Assembly (NCBI GenBank): GCA_034408875.1
Contig: JAWXCJ010000100.1
Location: forward strand, 1 to 21,909
From: JANNHK01 sp034408875
GTDB taxonomy: Bacteria; Actinomycetota; Acidimicrobiia; IMCC26256; PALSA-610
Direction: 5' to 3'
Length of the DNA: 21,909 nt
Shown: positions 1-7,399 of the stretch, in pieces
Numbering within the stretch: position 1 is the stretch's first letter
Layout: each line of letters opens with the position of its first letter
Position numbers and translations under genes: made by a program
Notes under the pieces: model-generated
The model's database searches: none
What the model was told of the DNA's origin: nothing
Seen by the model: only the letters and a program-made list of their open reading frames with translations

Positions 1-1450
1 GGCTGCGCCAATCGCCGCCTCTACCGGTACACACGACGCGCTCCTCGCCGACCTCCGCCGCGCGCTCGGCCCGCAGCGCGCCAGCGCCGAGCCACTCGAG
101 CTCGCGCTGTACGCACGCGACGCGGGCGTGGCCGAGGGCGAAGCCGTGGCCGTGTGCTGGCCCGAGACCGGAGCCGAGCTGGCCGCCGCCGTCCGCGTCG
201 CCCGCCGTCACGGCCGCCCGTTCGTCGCCCGGGGTAGCGGCACCGGCCTGGCCGGAGGCGCGACCCCACTCGGCGACCCGGTGGTCATCGTCACCACCCG
301 CATGAACCGGGTCCTCGACATCGACCCGCAGGCACGGGTCGCCTGGGTCGAGCCCGGCGTGCTCAATCTCGACCTTTCGCGCGCCGTCAGCCATCTCGGC
401 CTGCACTACGCGCCCGATCCGTCGTCGCAGCAGGCGTGCACGATCGGCGGCAACGTCGCAACGAATGCGGGCGGCCCGCACTGCCTCGCCTCAGGCGTCA
501 CGAGCGCGCATGTGCTCGCGGTCGAAGTGGTGCTACCCGACGGCGAAGTCGCGCAACTCGGCGGTCTCGAACCCGACGCGCCCGGCTACGACCTGCGCGG
601 CTGCTTCGTCGGGTCCGAGGGAACGATGGGCATCGCCAGTCGCGTCGCGGTTCGGCTCACGCCCAACCCACCTGCCGTCGCGACGATGCTGTGCGACTTC
701 ACCTCGATCGAAGCGGCCGCCGCAGCAGTGAGCGGCACGATCGCGGCCGGCGTGCTCCCCGCCGCGTTGGAGATGATGGACGCCCGTATTACCCGCGCCG
801 TCGAAGACTTCGTCGGCGCCGGGTTCCCGCGCGATGCCGAGGCCGTCCTGCTCATCGAGGTCGACGGACTCGCCGACGGCGTGGCCGAACAGGTCGCGGC
901 GATCAGCGACGTAGCCCGCGGGCACGGCGCCCGCACCGTCCGCATCGCGGCCGACGAGACGGAACGGGCGCTGCTGTGGAAGGGACGCAAGTCGGCATTC
1001 GGCGCGATCGCGCGCATCGCGCCCGACTACTACCTCCACGACGCGGTCGTGCCCCGTACCCGGCTCGTCGACGTCTTGCGGCGCGTCTACGAAGTCGCCG
1101 ATGAACAGCGGCTGATCATGATGAACGTCTTCCACGCGGGCGACGGGAACCTGCACCCGTTGATCGTGTTCGACCGCCGCGAGCCCGGCATCTGGGAACG
1201 CGTCCACGACGCGGGTACCGAGATTCTCGAGACGTGCATTGCTGCGGGCGGCGTGTTGACTGGTGAGCACGGTGTCGGCATCGAGAAGCGCGACCTCATG
1301 GCGCTGCAGTTCTCGCCCGATGACCTCGACGCGCAGGCCCGCCTACGCGACGCGTTCGACCCGGACGGCGCCGCCAACCCGCTCAAGGTGTTGCCGCGCG
1401 GCAGCCGGTGCGGCGAGTTGCAACGGGTGCCGGAGGGCACGTGGATCTGA
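1..1450 (+). CDS. glcD: Glycolate oxidase subunit GlcD, FAD-linked (5' end outside window)
   Basis: This is the FAD-binding catalytic subunit of glycolate oxidase (glycolate to glyoxylate), one of three subunits with GlcE and GlcF. The reading frame is open from base 2 without a plausible start, and the residues before the GTG at 128 (LALYARDAGVAEG) already look like the usual GlcD N-terminus, so the true start lies left of the window. Visible family features are the PCMH-type FAD-binding segment ARGSGTGLAGGA, the IGGNVATNAGGPH stretch, GSEGTMGI, and near the C-terminus HAGDGNLHPLI and GEHGVGIEKRD, which are typical of the GlcD/D-lactate dehydrogenase group. The three-gene context favours glycolate over D-lactate or another 2-hydroxy acid, but substrate cannot be fixed from sequence. 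The stop (1448-1450) overlaps the start of glcE. Confidence 0.93.
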   Translation, partial: AAPIAASTGTHDALLADLRRALGPQRASAEPLELALYARDAGVAEGEAVAVCWPETGAELAAAVRVARRHGRPFVARGSGTGLAGGATPLGDPVVIVTTRMNRVLDIDPQARVAWVEPGVLNLDLSRAVSHLGLHYAPDPSSQQACTIGGNVATNAGGPHCLASGVTSAHVLAVEVVLPDGEVAQLGGLEPDAPGYDLRGCFVGSEGTMGIASRVAVRLTPNPPAVATMLCDFTSIEAAAAAVSGTIAAGVLPAALEMMDARITRAVEDFVGAGFPRDAEAVLLIEVDGLADGVAEQVAAISDVARGHGARTVRIAADETERALLWKGRKSAFGAIARIAPDYYLHDAVVPRTRLVDVLRRVYEVADEQRLIMMNVFHAGDGNLHPLIVFDRREPGIWERVHDAGTEILETCIAAGGVLTGEHGVGIEKRDLMALQFSPDDLDAQARLRDAFDPDGAANPLKVLPRGSRCGELQRVPEGTWI

Positions 1451-2445
1451 GTGATTTGAGTGATCTGATTGATCTGAGTGCACTCGACGAACTTGCGGGC
1501 GCCGTGACGGCTGCGATCGCAGTCGTGCCGGTCGGCGCGCGCACGCAGTGGGAGGTCGGCGGGCCACCCCCGACCGGTACCACCGTCACCGCACCGGCGG
1601 GTGTTGTGCGCTACGAACCCGCGGACATGACCGTGACGGTCGGCGCGGGTACCTCGTATCGAGAACTCGACGCGGTGCTCGCCGAACACGGGCAGGAGTG
1701 CGCGCTCGACCCCGTCGACGCGAACGCCACGATTGGCGGCATCCTCGCGACCGGCCTCTCGGGACGCCGACGATTGCGGCACGGACCAGTACGCGACCAC
1801 CTGCTCGAAGTGCGCGTCGTCGACGCCGATGGTCGCGTCGTGAAGGGCGGGGGACCGACGGTCAAGAACGTGACCGGCTACGACCTGCCGCGCCTCTTCG
1901 TCGGTTCGTTCGGCACGCTCGGTGTGCTCGGGCACGTGACCCTGCGCTGTCGGCCCCGGCCCGCGACCGCGCGGTGGTTTCGCGTGGCCGACGGTGCGCA
2001 TCCGGGATTCCGGCCGTCGGCCGTACTCTCCGACGGCACGACCACGTCCGTGCTGTTGGAGGGCGCGGCGGCCGACGTCACCGTGCAAGCCGCGGGCATG
2101 CAGGAGTGCGACCCGCCGGGACATATTGACGGAGAGCACCGCGGCCGGATCTCTGTCGCGCCCGGTCGCGTCGACGCGGTCGGCGCCGCACTGGCGCGCG
2201 AGCGAGGGGTGCGGTGGCTCGCCGAGCTCGGTGTCGGCACCGTGCACGTCGCGTGCGACGAGAGCGCCGGCCTCGCCGCGGCGCGGGCTGTCGCCCACGC
2301 CCACGATGGCTGGCTCCTGCGGGAGGCGGGCGGCGGCGACATCGACGGCTACGGGCGCCCGCTGCCAAACCTCGCGCTGATGCGGCGGATCAAGTCCGCG
2401 TTTGACCCGACGGGAAAACTCGCGCCCGGGCGGTTGCCGCTGTGA
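1441..2445 (+). CDS. glcE: Glycolate oxidase subunit GlcE, FAD-binding
   Basis: This is the second FAD-binding subunit of glycolate oxidase, about 334 residues. The VGAGTSYRELDAVLAEHGQE, DANATIGGILATGLSGRRR and KNVTGYDLPRLFVGSFGTLGVL segments are characteristic of GlcE, a shortened relative of GlcD, and the protein ends with FDPTGKLAPGRLPL. I chose GTG 1441 because it follows GGAGGG (1432-1437) and overlaps the glcD stop by 10 nt; the spacing is short, so TTG 1456 is an alternative. An upstream in-frame ATG-like start at 1408 would lie deep in glcD. The first dozen residues come from the 9-nt repeat array and are probably not part of the fold. The stop overlaps the glcF start as GTGA. Confidence 0.9.
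   Translation: MDLSDLSDLIDLSALDELAGAVTAAIAVVPVGARTQWEVGGPPPTGTTVTAPAGVVRYEPADMTVTVGAGTSYRELDAVLAEHGQECALDPVDANATIGGILATGLSGRRRLRHGPVRDHLLEVRVVDADGRVVKGGGPTVKNVTGYDLPRLFVGSFGTLGVLGHVTLRCRPRPATARWFRVADGAHPGFRPSAVLSDGTTTSVLLEGAAADVTVQAAGMQECDPPGHIDGEHRGRISVAPGRVDAVGAALARERGVRWLAELGVGTVHVACDESAGLAAARAVAHAHDGWLLREAGGGDIDGYGRPLPNLALMRRIKSAFDPTGKLAPGRLPL
1444..1479 (+). repeat. Four tandem 9-nt units at the glcD/glcE junction
   Basis: Four consecutive units of the form GAT-YTG-AKT occupy these 36 bases. In the glcE frame they encode DLS, DLS, DLI, DLS. The array includes the glcD stop codon and lies just after the proposed GTG start of glcE. It is more AT-rich than its surroundings. A change by one unit would keep glcE in frame and leave glcD unchanged. 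Confidence 0.85.
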
Positions 2446-3614
2446 GTGTGTTGCACCTCGACGACGCCGAGCTGGTCGCGTGCGTCAGCTGCGGGCTGTG
2501 CCTCCCGCACTGCCCGACGTACCGCGTCACGGGACTCGAGATCGCGTCGCCCCGTGGCCGCATCGCGGCGATGCGCGCCGTCGAAACGGGCTCGGCCCCG
2601 ATCGATGCAACGTTCCTGCGCGCGATGGACGAATGCGTGCAGTGCCGCGGGTGCGAGGCGGCGTGTCCGTCAGGCGTGCAGTTCGGTCATCTGATGGAAG
2701 GCACGCGCGCCGCCCTCCCGCCCCGCGGGTCACCGTTCCGGCGCGCGATCGAGTGGGCCGGGTACCGCCTCGTGCTCCCGCGCCACGCACTGTTGCTCGC
2801 GTTCACGTGGGTGCTGCTGGTCGCGCAGCGCCTCGGTCTCGTGCCCAAGAAGCTCGGGCTGCCCCGGTTGACCCGAGCCGGACTGCGCCCACTCGCGGTA
2901 CCGGCCGGCGGCACGCCCGACGCGTGGATGTTCACGGGCTGCGTGATGGATGCGTGGATGCGCGACACGCACCGGTCGACCGCCACCGTGATGCGCGCCG
3001 CGGGCGCCGACGTCGCCTGCCCGAACCGGGGCGCAGACTGCTGCGGCGCGCTCCACGTGCACGCGGGGCGCGTCGGCGACGCCCGCCGATTGGCTACCCG
3101 CACGATCGCGTCGATGCCGGGAACCGCGCCGGTCGTGGTGAACAGCGCAGGATGCGGCGCCGCGATGAAGGACTACGGCCGCCTCCTCGGCACCGACGAC
3201 GCAGCCGCGTTCTCCGCTCGCGTGCACGACTTCAGCGAGTGGCTCGCAGCGCAGCCGCCACTGCCGACGAAGAGCACCGGGCGGACGGTCGTCGTGCAGG
3301 ACCCGTGCCACCTCCGCCATGTACAACGCGCGCACGCACCCGTGCGCGCCGTGTTGAGCGGCGCATACGCGTTGTGCGAGACCGACGACGACGCCTTGTG
3401 CTGCGGGGCGGGCGGAGCGTACGCCGCGCTGCAACCCGAACTGGCCGGCGACATCCGCGACCGCAAAGTCGCGGCGCTCCGACGAGCGGCGGGATCCGAC
3501 CCCGTGCTTGTGGCTTCGGCCAACCCCGGCTGCGCGATGCACCTGCGCGCGGCCGGTGTCGACGTCCGCCACCCGGCAGACCTGATCGCGGAGGTACTCG
3601 AAGGGGATGGGTGA
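2442..3614 (+). CDS. glcF: Glycolate oxidase iron-sulfur subunit GlcF
   Basis: This iron-sulfur subunit (390 residues) passes electrons from the flavin subunits to the respiratory chain. Two ferredoxin-like 4Fe-4S motifs are visible: C14-C17-C20-C24 (CVSCGLCLPHCP) and C65-C68-C71-C75 (CVQCRGCEAACP). The rest contains the two CCG-type domains of the family, with C167, the CCG at 200-202, a DPCHLRH segment, a later CCGAGG, and ANPGC near the end. A hydrophobic stretch around residues 110-130 may contact the membrane. It starts with GTG in a GTGA overlap with glcE, so the two are translationally coupled. Its stop overlaps the next small gene by 8 nt. Confidence 0.93.
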   Translation: MSVLHLDDAELVACVSCGLCLPHCPTYRVTGLEIASPRGRIAAMRAVETGSAPIDATFLRAMDECVQCRGCEAACPSGVQFGHLMEGTRAALPPRGSPFRRAIEWAGYRLVLPRHALLLAFTWVLLVAQRLGLVPKKLGLPRLTRAGLRPLAVPAGGTPDAWMFTGCVMDAWMRDTHRSTATVMRAAGADVACPNRGADCCGALHVHAGRVGDARRLATRTIASMPGTAPVVVNSAGCGAAMKDYGRLLGTDDAAAFSARVHDFSEWLAAQPPLPTKSTGRTVVVQDPCHLRHVQRAHAPVRAVLSGAYALCETDDDALCCGAGGAYAALQPELAGDIRDRKVAALRRAAGSDPVLVASANPGCAMHLRAAGVDVRHPADLIAEVLEGDG

Positions 3615-3810
3615 CTACGACGCAATCGCAGAGCGCTTGGCGTCCATCGAAGAAGAACTGCGCGACCTCGCCTACGAACGCCTCGCGGAAGCGGCACGCG
3701 CCCCCGACAGCGACGAGGGCATCGCGGCCGCCGCCGAGGAGAAGCGCGTGCTGCAAGCCCGCCGCGCGATCGCCAAGGCGATCGGCGCCCTCGGCGGCCG
3801 CCCCGACTAG
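3607..3810 (+). CDS. Small acidic/alanine-rich protein of unknown function
   Basis: I do not recognise a named family for this 67-residue protein. It is rich in Ala, Glu and Arg, with a heptad-like helical pattern (IAERLASIEEELRDLAYERLAEAAR, then KRVLQARRAIAKAIGAL), suggesting a short helical hairpin or coiled coil without cysteines or membrane segments. The ATG at 3607 lies inside the glcF stop region (8-nt overlap), and GGAGG at 3590-3594 may serve as ribosome binding site. The operonic overlap, the third-position GC pattern and termination just before a strong hairpin support it as a real gene. No function is inferred, and it need not act in glycolate metabolism. Confidence 0.65.
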   Translation: MGDYDAIAERLASIEEELRDLAYERLAEAARAPDSDEGIAAAAEEKRVLQARRAIAKAIGALGGRPD

Positions 3811-3818
3811 CCCGCGAG

Positions 3819-3863
3819 GGATGCGTCGATAGCCCACACTGAGTGTGGGCTATCGACGCATCC
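3819..3863. terminator. Bidirectional terminator-like perfect inverted repeat
   Basis: Two 22-nt arms (3819-3840 and 3842-3863) are perfect reverse complements around a single central base. The arms start GGATGCGTCGATAG. The hairpin ends directly beside the stop codon of the minus-strand LOG gene (3864) and 8 nt after the stop of the plus-strand small gene (3810). There is no U-tract on either side, as is common for actinobacterial terminators. The position between convergent genes indicates that it ends transcription from both sides. Confidence 0.8.
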
Positions 3864-4904
3864 TTAGGACGGGGGCGCGTTCAGGCGGTCGATCATGGCG
3901 CGCAGGCGCGCGTAGGAACGGCGGTTGAACCGGAACCGCAGCCGGTGGAGGTCGGGCGAGTCGTTGTCGGCGACCTCGACCTTGCTGGCGGTCGTGAGCG
4001 CGATGGCACCGCGCACGACGATGTCGGCAAACTCCTCGTTGAGCGCGGCGAGTTCGGCGGGGCTCGGCGCTTCGTGCACGCGCAGCACGAGGTCGCCCTC
4101 GACGAACCGCAGCGAGTGGTAGTTGCGGTAGAAGCCGAGGACTTCGGCGATCGCAACCTCGACGTCGTCGGTGATCTTCACGAGGTTGAGGTCGTGGGCC
4201 GAGATGTAGCCCCGGTCTTGGAGCTCGCGGGTGACGAACTCCATCCACGTGAGCCAGTAGGTGCCGCCCGGAACGTCGAGCAGCACGATCGGCGCCGGTA
4301 CCGACTTGCCCGTCTGCACGAGCGTCAGCAACTCGAACGCCTCGTCGAGCGTCCCGAACCCGCCCGGGAGCAACACGAACGCGTGCGACTCCTTGACGAA
4401 CGTGACCTTGCGCGTGAAGAAGTACCGGAAGTTGACGAGCTTCGGGTCGTCGGCGAGGAACTGCGTCGTCGCCGCTTCGAAGGGAAGGCGAATACTCACG
4501 CCGAACGAGTTGGCGGCGCCCGCGCCTTCGATGCCGGCCTCCATGATCCCCGGACCCGCGCCCGTGATCACCATCCAGTCCGATTCGGCGAGGCGGCGGG
4601 CGACGCGCGCGGTCTGGTCGTACAGCGGATCGTCGCGCGTCGTGCGGGCCGAGCCGAAGATCGCGGCCTTGCGCGCCGATCGGTAGGGCTCGAACACGGC
4701 GAACGCGTACCGCATCTCCTTCAGCGCGGCGTTGGCCATCTTCAGGTCGCCGCGCGACGCGCGGTCGCGTGCGAGCCGCACGGCGGAGACGACCAGTTCG
4801 AACAGCAGATCGCTGTCGGGAACATCGCCGAGCTTCGCGATGAGGTCGGCGATCTGCTCGTCGATCTCGGGGTCGCCCGTGCGGTAGCGGGGGAGTCGGG
4901 CCAC
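3864..4904 (-). CDS. LOG family (TIGR00730-like) nucleotide phosphoribohydrolase
   Basis: LOG-family proteins have a Rossmann-like fold and hydrolyse the N-glycosidic bond of nucleoside 5'-monophosphates, giving free base and ribose 5-phosphate; they were formerly annotated as lysine decarboxylases. The 346-residue product shows IFGSART (82-88), GAGPGIMEA (115-123) and the diagnostic PGGFGTLDE (180-188) with its catalytic Glu. It is longer than minimal LOG proteins of about 200 residues because of an N-terminal helical stretch (1-75) and a C-terminal extension (about 265-346). GTG at 4904 is chosen because the family-like sequence starts there, 5 nt after the upp stop, so the pair forms an operon. 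Next to upp and pseudouridine genes, a role in NMP breakdown (PpnN-like) is more likely than cytokinin activation; this is inference. Confidence 0.85.
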   Translation of the reverse strand: MARLPRYRTGDPEIDEQIADLIAKLGDVPDSDLLFELVVSAVRLARDRASRGDLKMANAALKEMRYAFAVFEPYRSARKAAIFGSARTTRDDPLYDQTARVARRLAESDWMVITGAGPGIMEAGIEGAGAANSFGVSIRLPFEAATTQFLADDPKLVNFRYFFTRKVTFVKESHAFVLLPGGFGTLDEAFELLTLVQTGKSVPAPIVLLDVPGGTYWLTWMEFVTRELQDRGYISAHDLNLVKITDDVEVAIAEVLGFYRNYHSLRFVEGDLVLRVHEAPSPAELAALNEEFADIVVRGAIALTTASKVEVADNDSPDLHRLRFRFNRRSYARLRAMIDRLNAPPS

Positions 4905-4909
4905 GCCGG

Positions 4910-5542
4910 CTACCCCGGGGGGCCGAAGAGGCGATCGCCCGCGTCGCCCAGGCCGGGGACGATGAACGCGTGGTCGTTCAGCCGTTCGTCGAGCGCCGCG
5001 GTCACGACGCGGACATCGGGCAGGGCGTGGGCGACACGCTGCACGCCTTCGGGCGCGGCGAGCACGGTGACCGCGGTGATCCGTCCCGCGCCGCGCGCCG
5101 CGAGCATGACGCACGCCGCGACGAGCGAACCGCCCGTCGCGAGCATCGGGTCGAGGACGAATGCCTCGCGTCCGGCCAGGTCGTCGCGCAGCCGTTCGCA
5201 GTACGCAACCGGTCGAAACGTCTCCTCGTCGCGCGCAAGGCCGATCACGCCGACCTCCGCCTCGGGCAGGGCCGAGAGCACACCCTCCAAGAGACCGAGG
5301 CCGGCCCGCAGGATCGGCACGACGACGGGCCCGGGGTGCGCGATGCGCCGAACGGGGGCGTCGAGATCGAGCGGCGTCCGCACGCTCCCCGCCACCGTCG
5401 CGAGGTCGCGCGTCGCCTCGTAGACCAAGAACGCGCCGAGATCGCGCGTCGCGCGCCGGAACGCGGCCCGGTCCGTGGACTCGTCGCGCAGGATGGCGAC
5501 GCGATCCTGGACCAGGGGATGGTCGACAACGGTAAGCGGCAT
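4910..5542 (-). CDS. upp: Uracil phosphoribosyltransferase
   Basis: This enzyme converts uracil and PRPP to UMP and pyrophosphate, the last step of uracil salvage in the cytosol. From ATG 5542 the protein is 210 residues, matching the usual 208-210. Family landmarks are DHPLVQDRVAILRDEST at the start, PILRAGLGL (76-84), the PRPP-binding loop VLDPMLATGGSL (129-140) and the C-terminal VPGLGDAGDRLFG, which contacts uracil. It is transcribed with the downstream LOG gene and diverges from the pseudouridine genes, whose product uracil it would consume. The start codon shares a CATG with an ATG on the opposite strand; no good Shine-Dalgarno is seen upstream. Confidence 0.95.
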   Translation of the reverse strand: MPLTVVDHPLVQDRVAILRDESTDRAAFRRATRDLGAFLVYEATRDLATVAGSVRTPLDLDAPVRRIAHPGPVVVPILRAGLGLLEGVLSALPEAEVGVIGLARDEETFRPVAYCERLRDDLAGREAFVLDPMLATGGSLVAACVMLAARGAGRITAVTVLAAPEGVQRVAHALPDVRVVTAALDERLNDHAFIVPGLGDAGDRLFGPPG

Positions 5543-5570
5543 GACGGGCGCGGAGGCTACAACGTCGGGT
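5543..5570. promoter_or_regulatory. 28-nt divergent intergenic region between upp and the kinase gene
   Basis: Only 28 nt separate the upp ATG (minus strand, 5542) from the preferred GTG of the kinase gene (plus strand, 5571). GGAGG at 5552-5556 faces the kinase gene but lies 14 nt away. Weak -10-like hexamers occur in both directions (TACAAC at 5558-5563 on plus; TAGCCT on minus). Promoter elements upstream of these must lie inside the opposing genes. No transcription start can be assigned from sequence alone. Confidence 0.35.
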
Positions 5571-6422
5571 GTGACCACGAAGCTCGTCTGCACACTCGGC
5601 GACCTCGTCGAGGACGTGATCGTCCAGACGACGGTCCCGTTGGCACGCGGCGCCGACGTGCCCGCCCTGGTCTCGCACCATCGGGGCGGCAGTGCCGCCA
5701 ACGTCGCCGCGGTCGCCGCTCGCTGCGGCGTCCCGGCCCGCTTTATCGGTGTGGTCGGCGCCGACCCGGTCGGCCATCGGCTGGCGGCCGATCTCGAGGC
5801 GCTCGGCGTCGACTGCCCCGGCCCGCGCCGCGGTCGCAGCGGAACGGTCGTCGTCGTCGTCGAACCCGGCGGCGAACGCACCATGTTCAGCGACCGCCGG
5901 TCCGCGGCCGAAGTCGACCAGTGCGACGAAGCCTGGCTCGACGGCGTCGGCGCGCTGCACGTCCCGTACTACTCGCTGCAGGCCGAGCCCCTCGCCCGTG
6001 TCGCCCGCGCGCTGCTGGCCGCGGCCCGCCGGCGGGGAATCGTCGTGTCGCTCGACCCGTCATCGGTGACACTGATCGACGCGCGGTTCGCGGAACTCGT
6101 CGCGAACCTCCAGCCCGACCTCGTCCTGTGCAACGAGGACGAAGCCGCGGCCCTCGGCGTCGACGGCGACGGGCTTCCCGGCGCGACGTTGGTGGTCGTG
6201 AAACGCGGGCCGAAGCCGGCGCTGCTGCGCGGATCGGTGAACGCGAGCGTGCCCTCGGCCGCTGTCGTCGCCGTCGACACGACCGGGGCCGGCGACGCGT
6301 TCGCGGGCGGGTTCCTCGCCGCGACGGTGCGTGGCGTCGATCCGATCAAGGCCGCGGAAGCGGGCCACGCGGCCGCCGCCCGCGTCGTGCGCGGCCGGGG
6401 AGCAGACGCATGGAAATCGTGA
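5571..6422 (+). CDS. psuK: PfkB-family sugar kinase, probable pseudouridine kinase
   Basis: This is a ribokinase-like (PfkB) kinase of 283 residues. The N-terminal signature HRGGSAANVAAVAARCGVPARFIGVVG and the C-terminal signature DTTGAGDAFAGGF (from about residue 236), with its catalytic Asp near 242, are both intact, as are the expected LDPSS and CNEDEA segments. PfkB kinases share too much to read substrate from motifs. The call as pseudouridine kinase rests on its 13-nt overlap with psuG, a standard gene pair: pseudouridine is phosphorylated to the 5'-phosphate, then cleaved by PsuG. GTG 5571 gives the typical family N-terminus (VTTKLVCTLGDLVEDV). An in-frame ATG at 5541 would add ten residues and overlap the upp start on the other strand. 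Confidence 0.82.
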   Translation: MTTKLVCTLGDLVEDVIVQTTVPLARGADVPALVSHHRGGSAANVAAVAARCGVPARFIGVVGADPVGHRLAADLEALGVDCPGPRRGRSGTVVVVVEPGGERTMFSDRRSAAEVDQCDEAWLDGVGALHVPYYSLQAEPLARVARALLAAARRRGIVVSLDPSSVTLIDARFAELVANLQPDLVLCNEDEAAALGVDGDGLPGATLVVVKRGPKPALLRGSVNASVPSAAVVAVDTTGAGDAFAGGFLAATVRGVDPIKAAEAGHAAAARVVRGRGADAWKS

Positions 6423-7303
6423 TCGTCGCCGACGAGGTGCGCAGCGCACTCGCCGAAGGGCGGCCCGTCGTCGCACTGGAGTCGACGATCTTCTCGCCGT
6501 TCGGTCTTCCGGCCCCCGCCAATGCCGAGGCCCTCGCCCGGTGCATGGCCGCGGTGCGCGCCGGTGGCGCGGTGCCCGCGCTCACGGCCGTCCTCGACGG
6601 ACGGGCGCGGGTCGGACTCGAAGCCGCCGAGCATGAACGGATCCTGAACGGCGGGGTGAAGCTTGGCGAGCGCGACCTTCCCGTTGCGCTGGCGACGAAC
6701 GAGCCCGTCGGTGTCACGACTGTTTCCGCCACGCTCGCGCTCGCGGCCCGTGTGGGAATCGAGGTCTTCGCCACGGGCGGGATCGGTGGCGTCCACCGCG
6801 GCGTCGAACGTACCGGCGACGTCAGCGCCGACCTGGGCGCGCTCGCTCGTCATCCTGTGGTCACGGTTTCGGCCGGCGCCAAGGCCATTCTCGACATCGC
6901 CCGGACGCTCGAACTGCTCGAGACCCTCGGCGTGCCCGTGCTCGGCTGGCAGACCGAGTTCTTTCCGATGTTTTGGTGCCGCACCAGCGGACATGGGGTC
7001 CGCCGCGTCGAACGCGCCGGTGAAGTCGCCGCGACATTGCGCGCCTTGCGCGACCTTAACCTCACGCGCGGTGTCCTCCTCGCGGTGCCGATCGCCGAAG
7101 GCGACGCAATTGCCCCCGAAGTGATCGAAGCTGCCATCGCGTCCGTCCCGACGGATGACCTGGTCGGGCCCGGCGCGACCCCGCGGATGCTCGCGGCGAT
7201 CGCCGTGGCGACCGAGGGGCGAACGGTGACGGCCAACTTGGCACTTGCCGAACAGAACGCACGTGTCGCCGCCGGTATCGCAGAGGCTTTGGTCATCTCC
7301 TAA
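6410..7303 (+). CDS. psuG: Pseudouridine-5'-phosphate glycosidase
   Basis: PsuG cleaves the C-C glycosidic bond of pseudouridine 5'-phosphate, giving uracil and ribose 5-phosphate. The protein has 297 residues, close to the family norm. Recognisable segments are ALESTIFSPFGLP (Glu24), LATNEPVGVTTVSATLALA, FATGGIGGVHRG, DVSADL (Asp141), SAGAKAILDIARTLE with the Lys (residue 158) that by position matches the covalent catalytic Lys of the Escherichia coli enzyme, and TANLALAEQNARVAA near the end. The ATG at 6410 overlaps the kinase gene by 13 nt. With upp diverging immediately upstream, the uracil formed can be salvaged to UMP. Confidence 0.94.
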   Translation: MEIVIVADEVRSALAEGRPVVALESTIFSPFGLPAPANAEALARCMAAVRAGGAVPALTAVLDGRARVGLEAAEHERILNGGVKLGERDLPVALATNEPVGVTTVSATLALAARVGIEVFATGGIGGVHRGVERTGDVSADLGALARHPVVTVSAGAKAILDIARTLELLETLGVPVLGWQTEFFPMFWCRTSGHGVRRVERAGEVAATLRALRDLNLTRGVLLAVPIAEGDAIAPEVIEAAIASVPTDDLVGPGATPRMLAAIAVATEGRTVTANLALAEQNARVAAGIAEALVIS

Positions 7304-7399
7304 GAGGTCGAACGCGCCCCACGAATCGCGCGCGACACCGATACAGTCACGCTCGTTGTGCCGGGTGCGCCCATTCGGGCGCGGGGGAGGAGACATATC
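7304..7399 (+). promoter_or_regulatory. Leader of the nucleoside-transport operon with hairpin and strong RBS
   Basis: This 96-nt gap precedes the BMP lipoprotein gene. GGGGGAGGAG at 7383-7392 is an excellent Shine-Dalgarno, 7 nt before TTG 7400, and decides that start. Directly upstream lies a hairpin with arms GCGCCC (7367-7372) and GGGCGC (7377-7382) and loop ATTC, ending at the first base before the Shine-Dalgarno. A weak -10-like TACAGT sits at 7342-7347 with no convincing -35. The RBS is clear; the promoter is a guess. Confidence 0.5.

Noticed and set aside
1..127. GTG at 128 as the glcD start
   Set aside because: The frame upstream is open to the window edge and encodes typical GlcD N-terminal residues, so the gene is cut by the window.
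5969..7396. Long open frame on the minus strand opposite the kinase and psuG genes
   Set aside because: It is antisense to two clear enzyme genes, its product has low-complexity composition and no motif, and long antisense frames are expected at this GC content.
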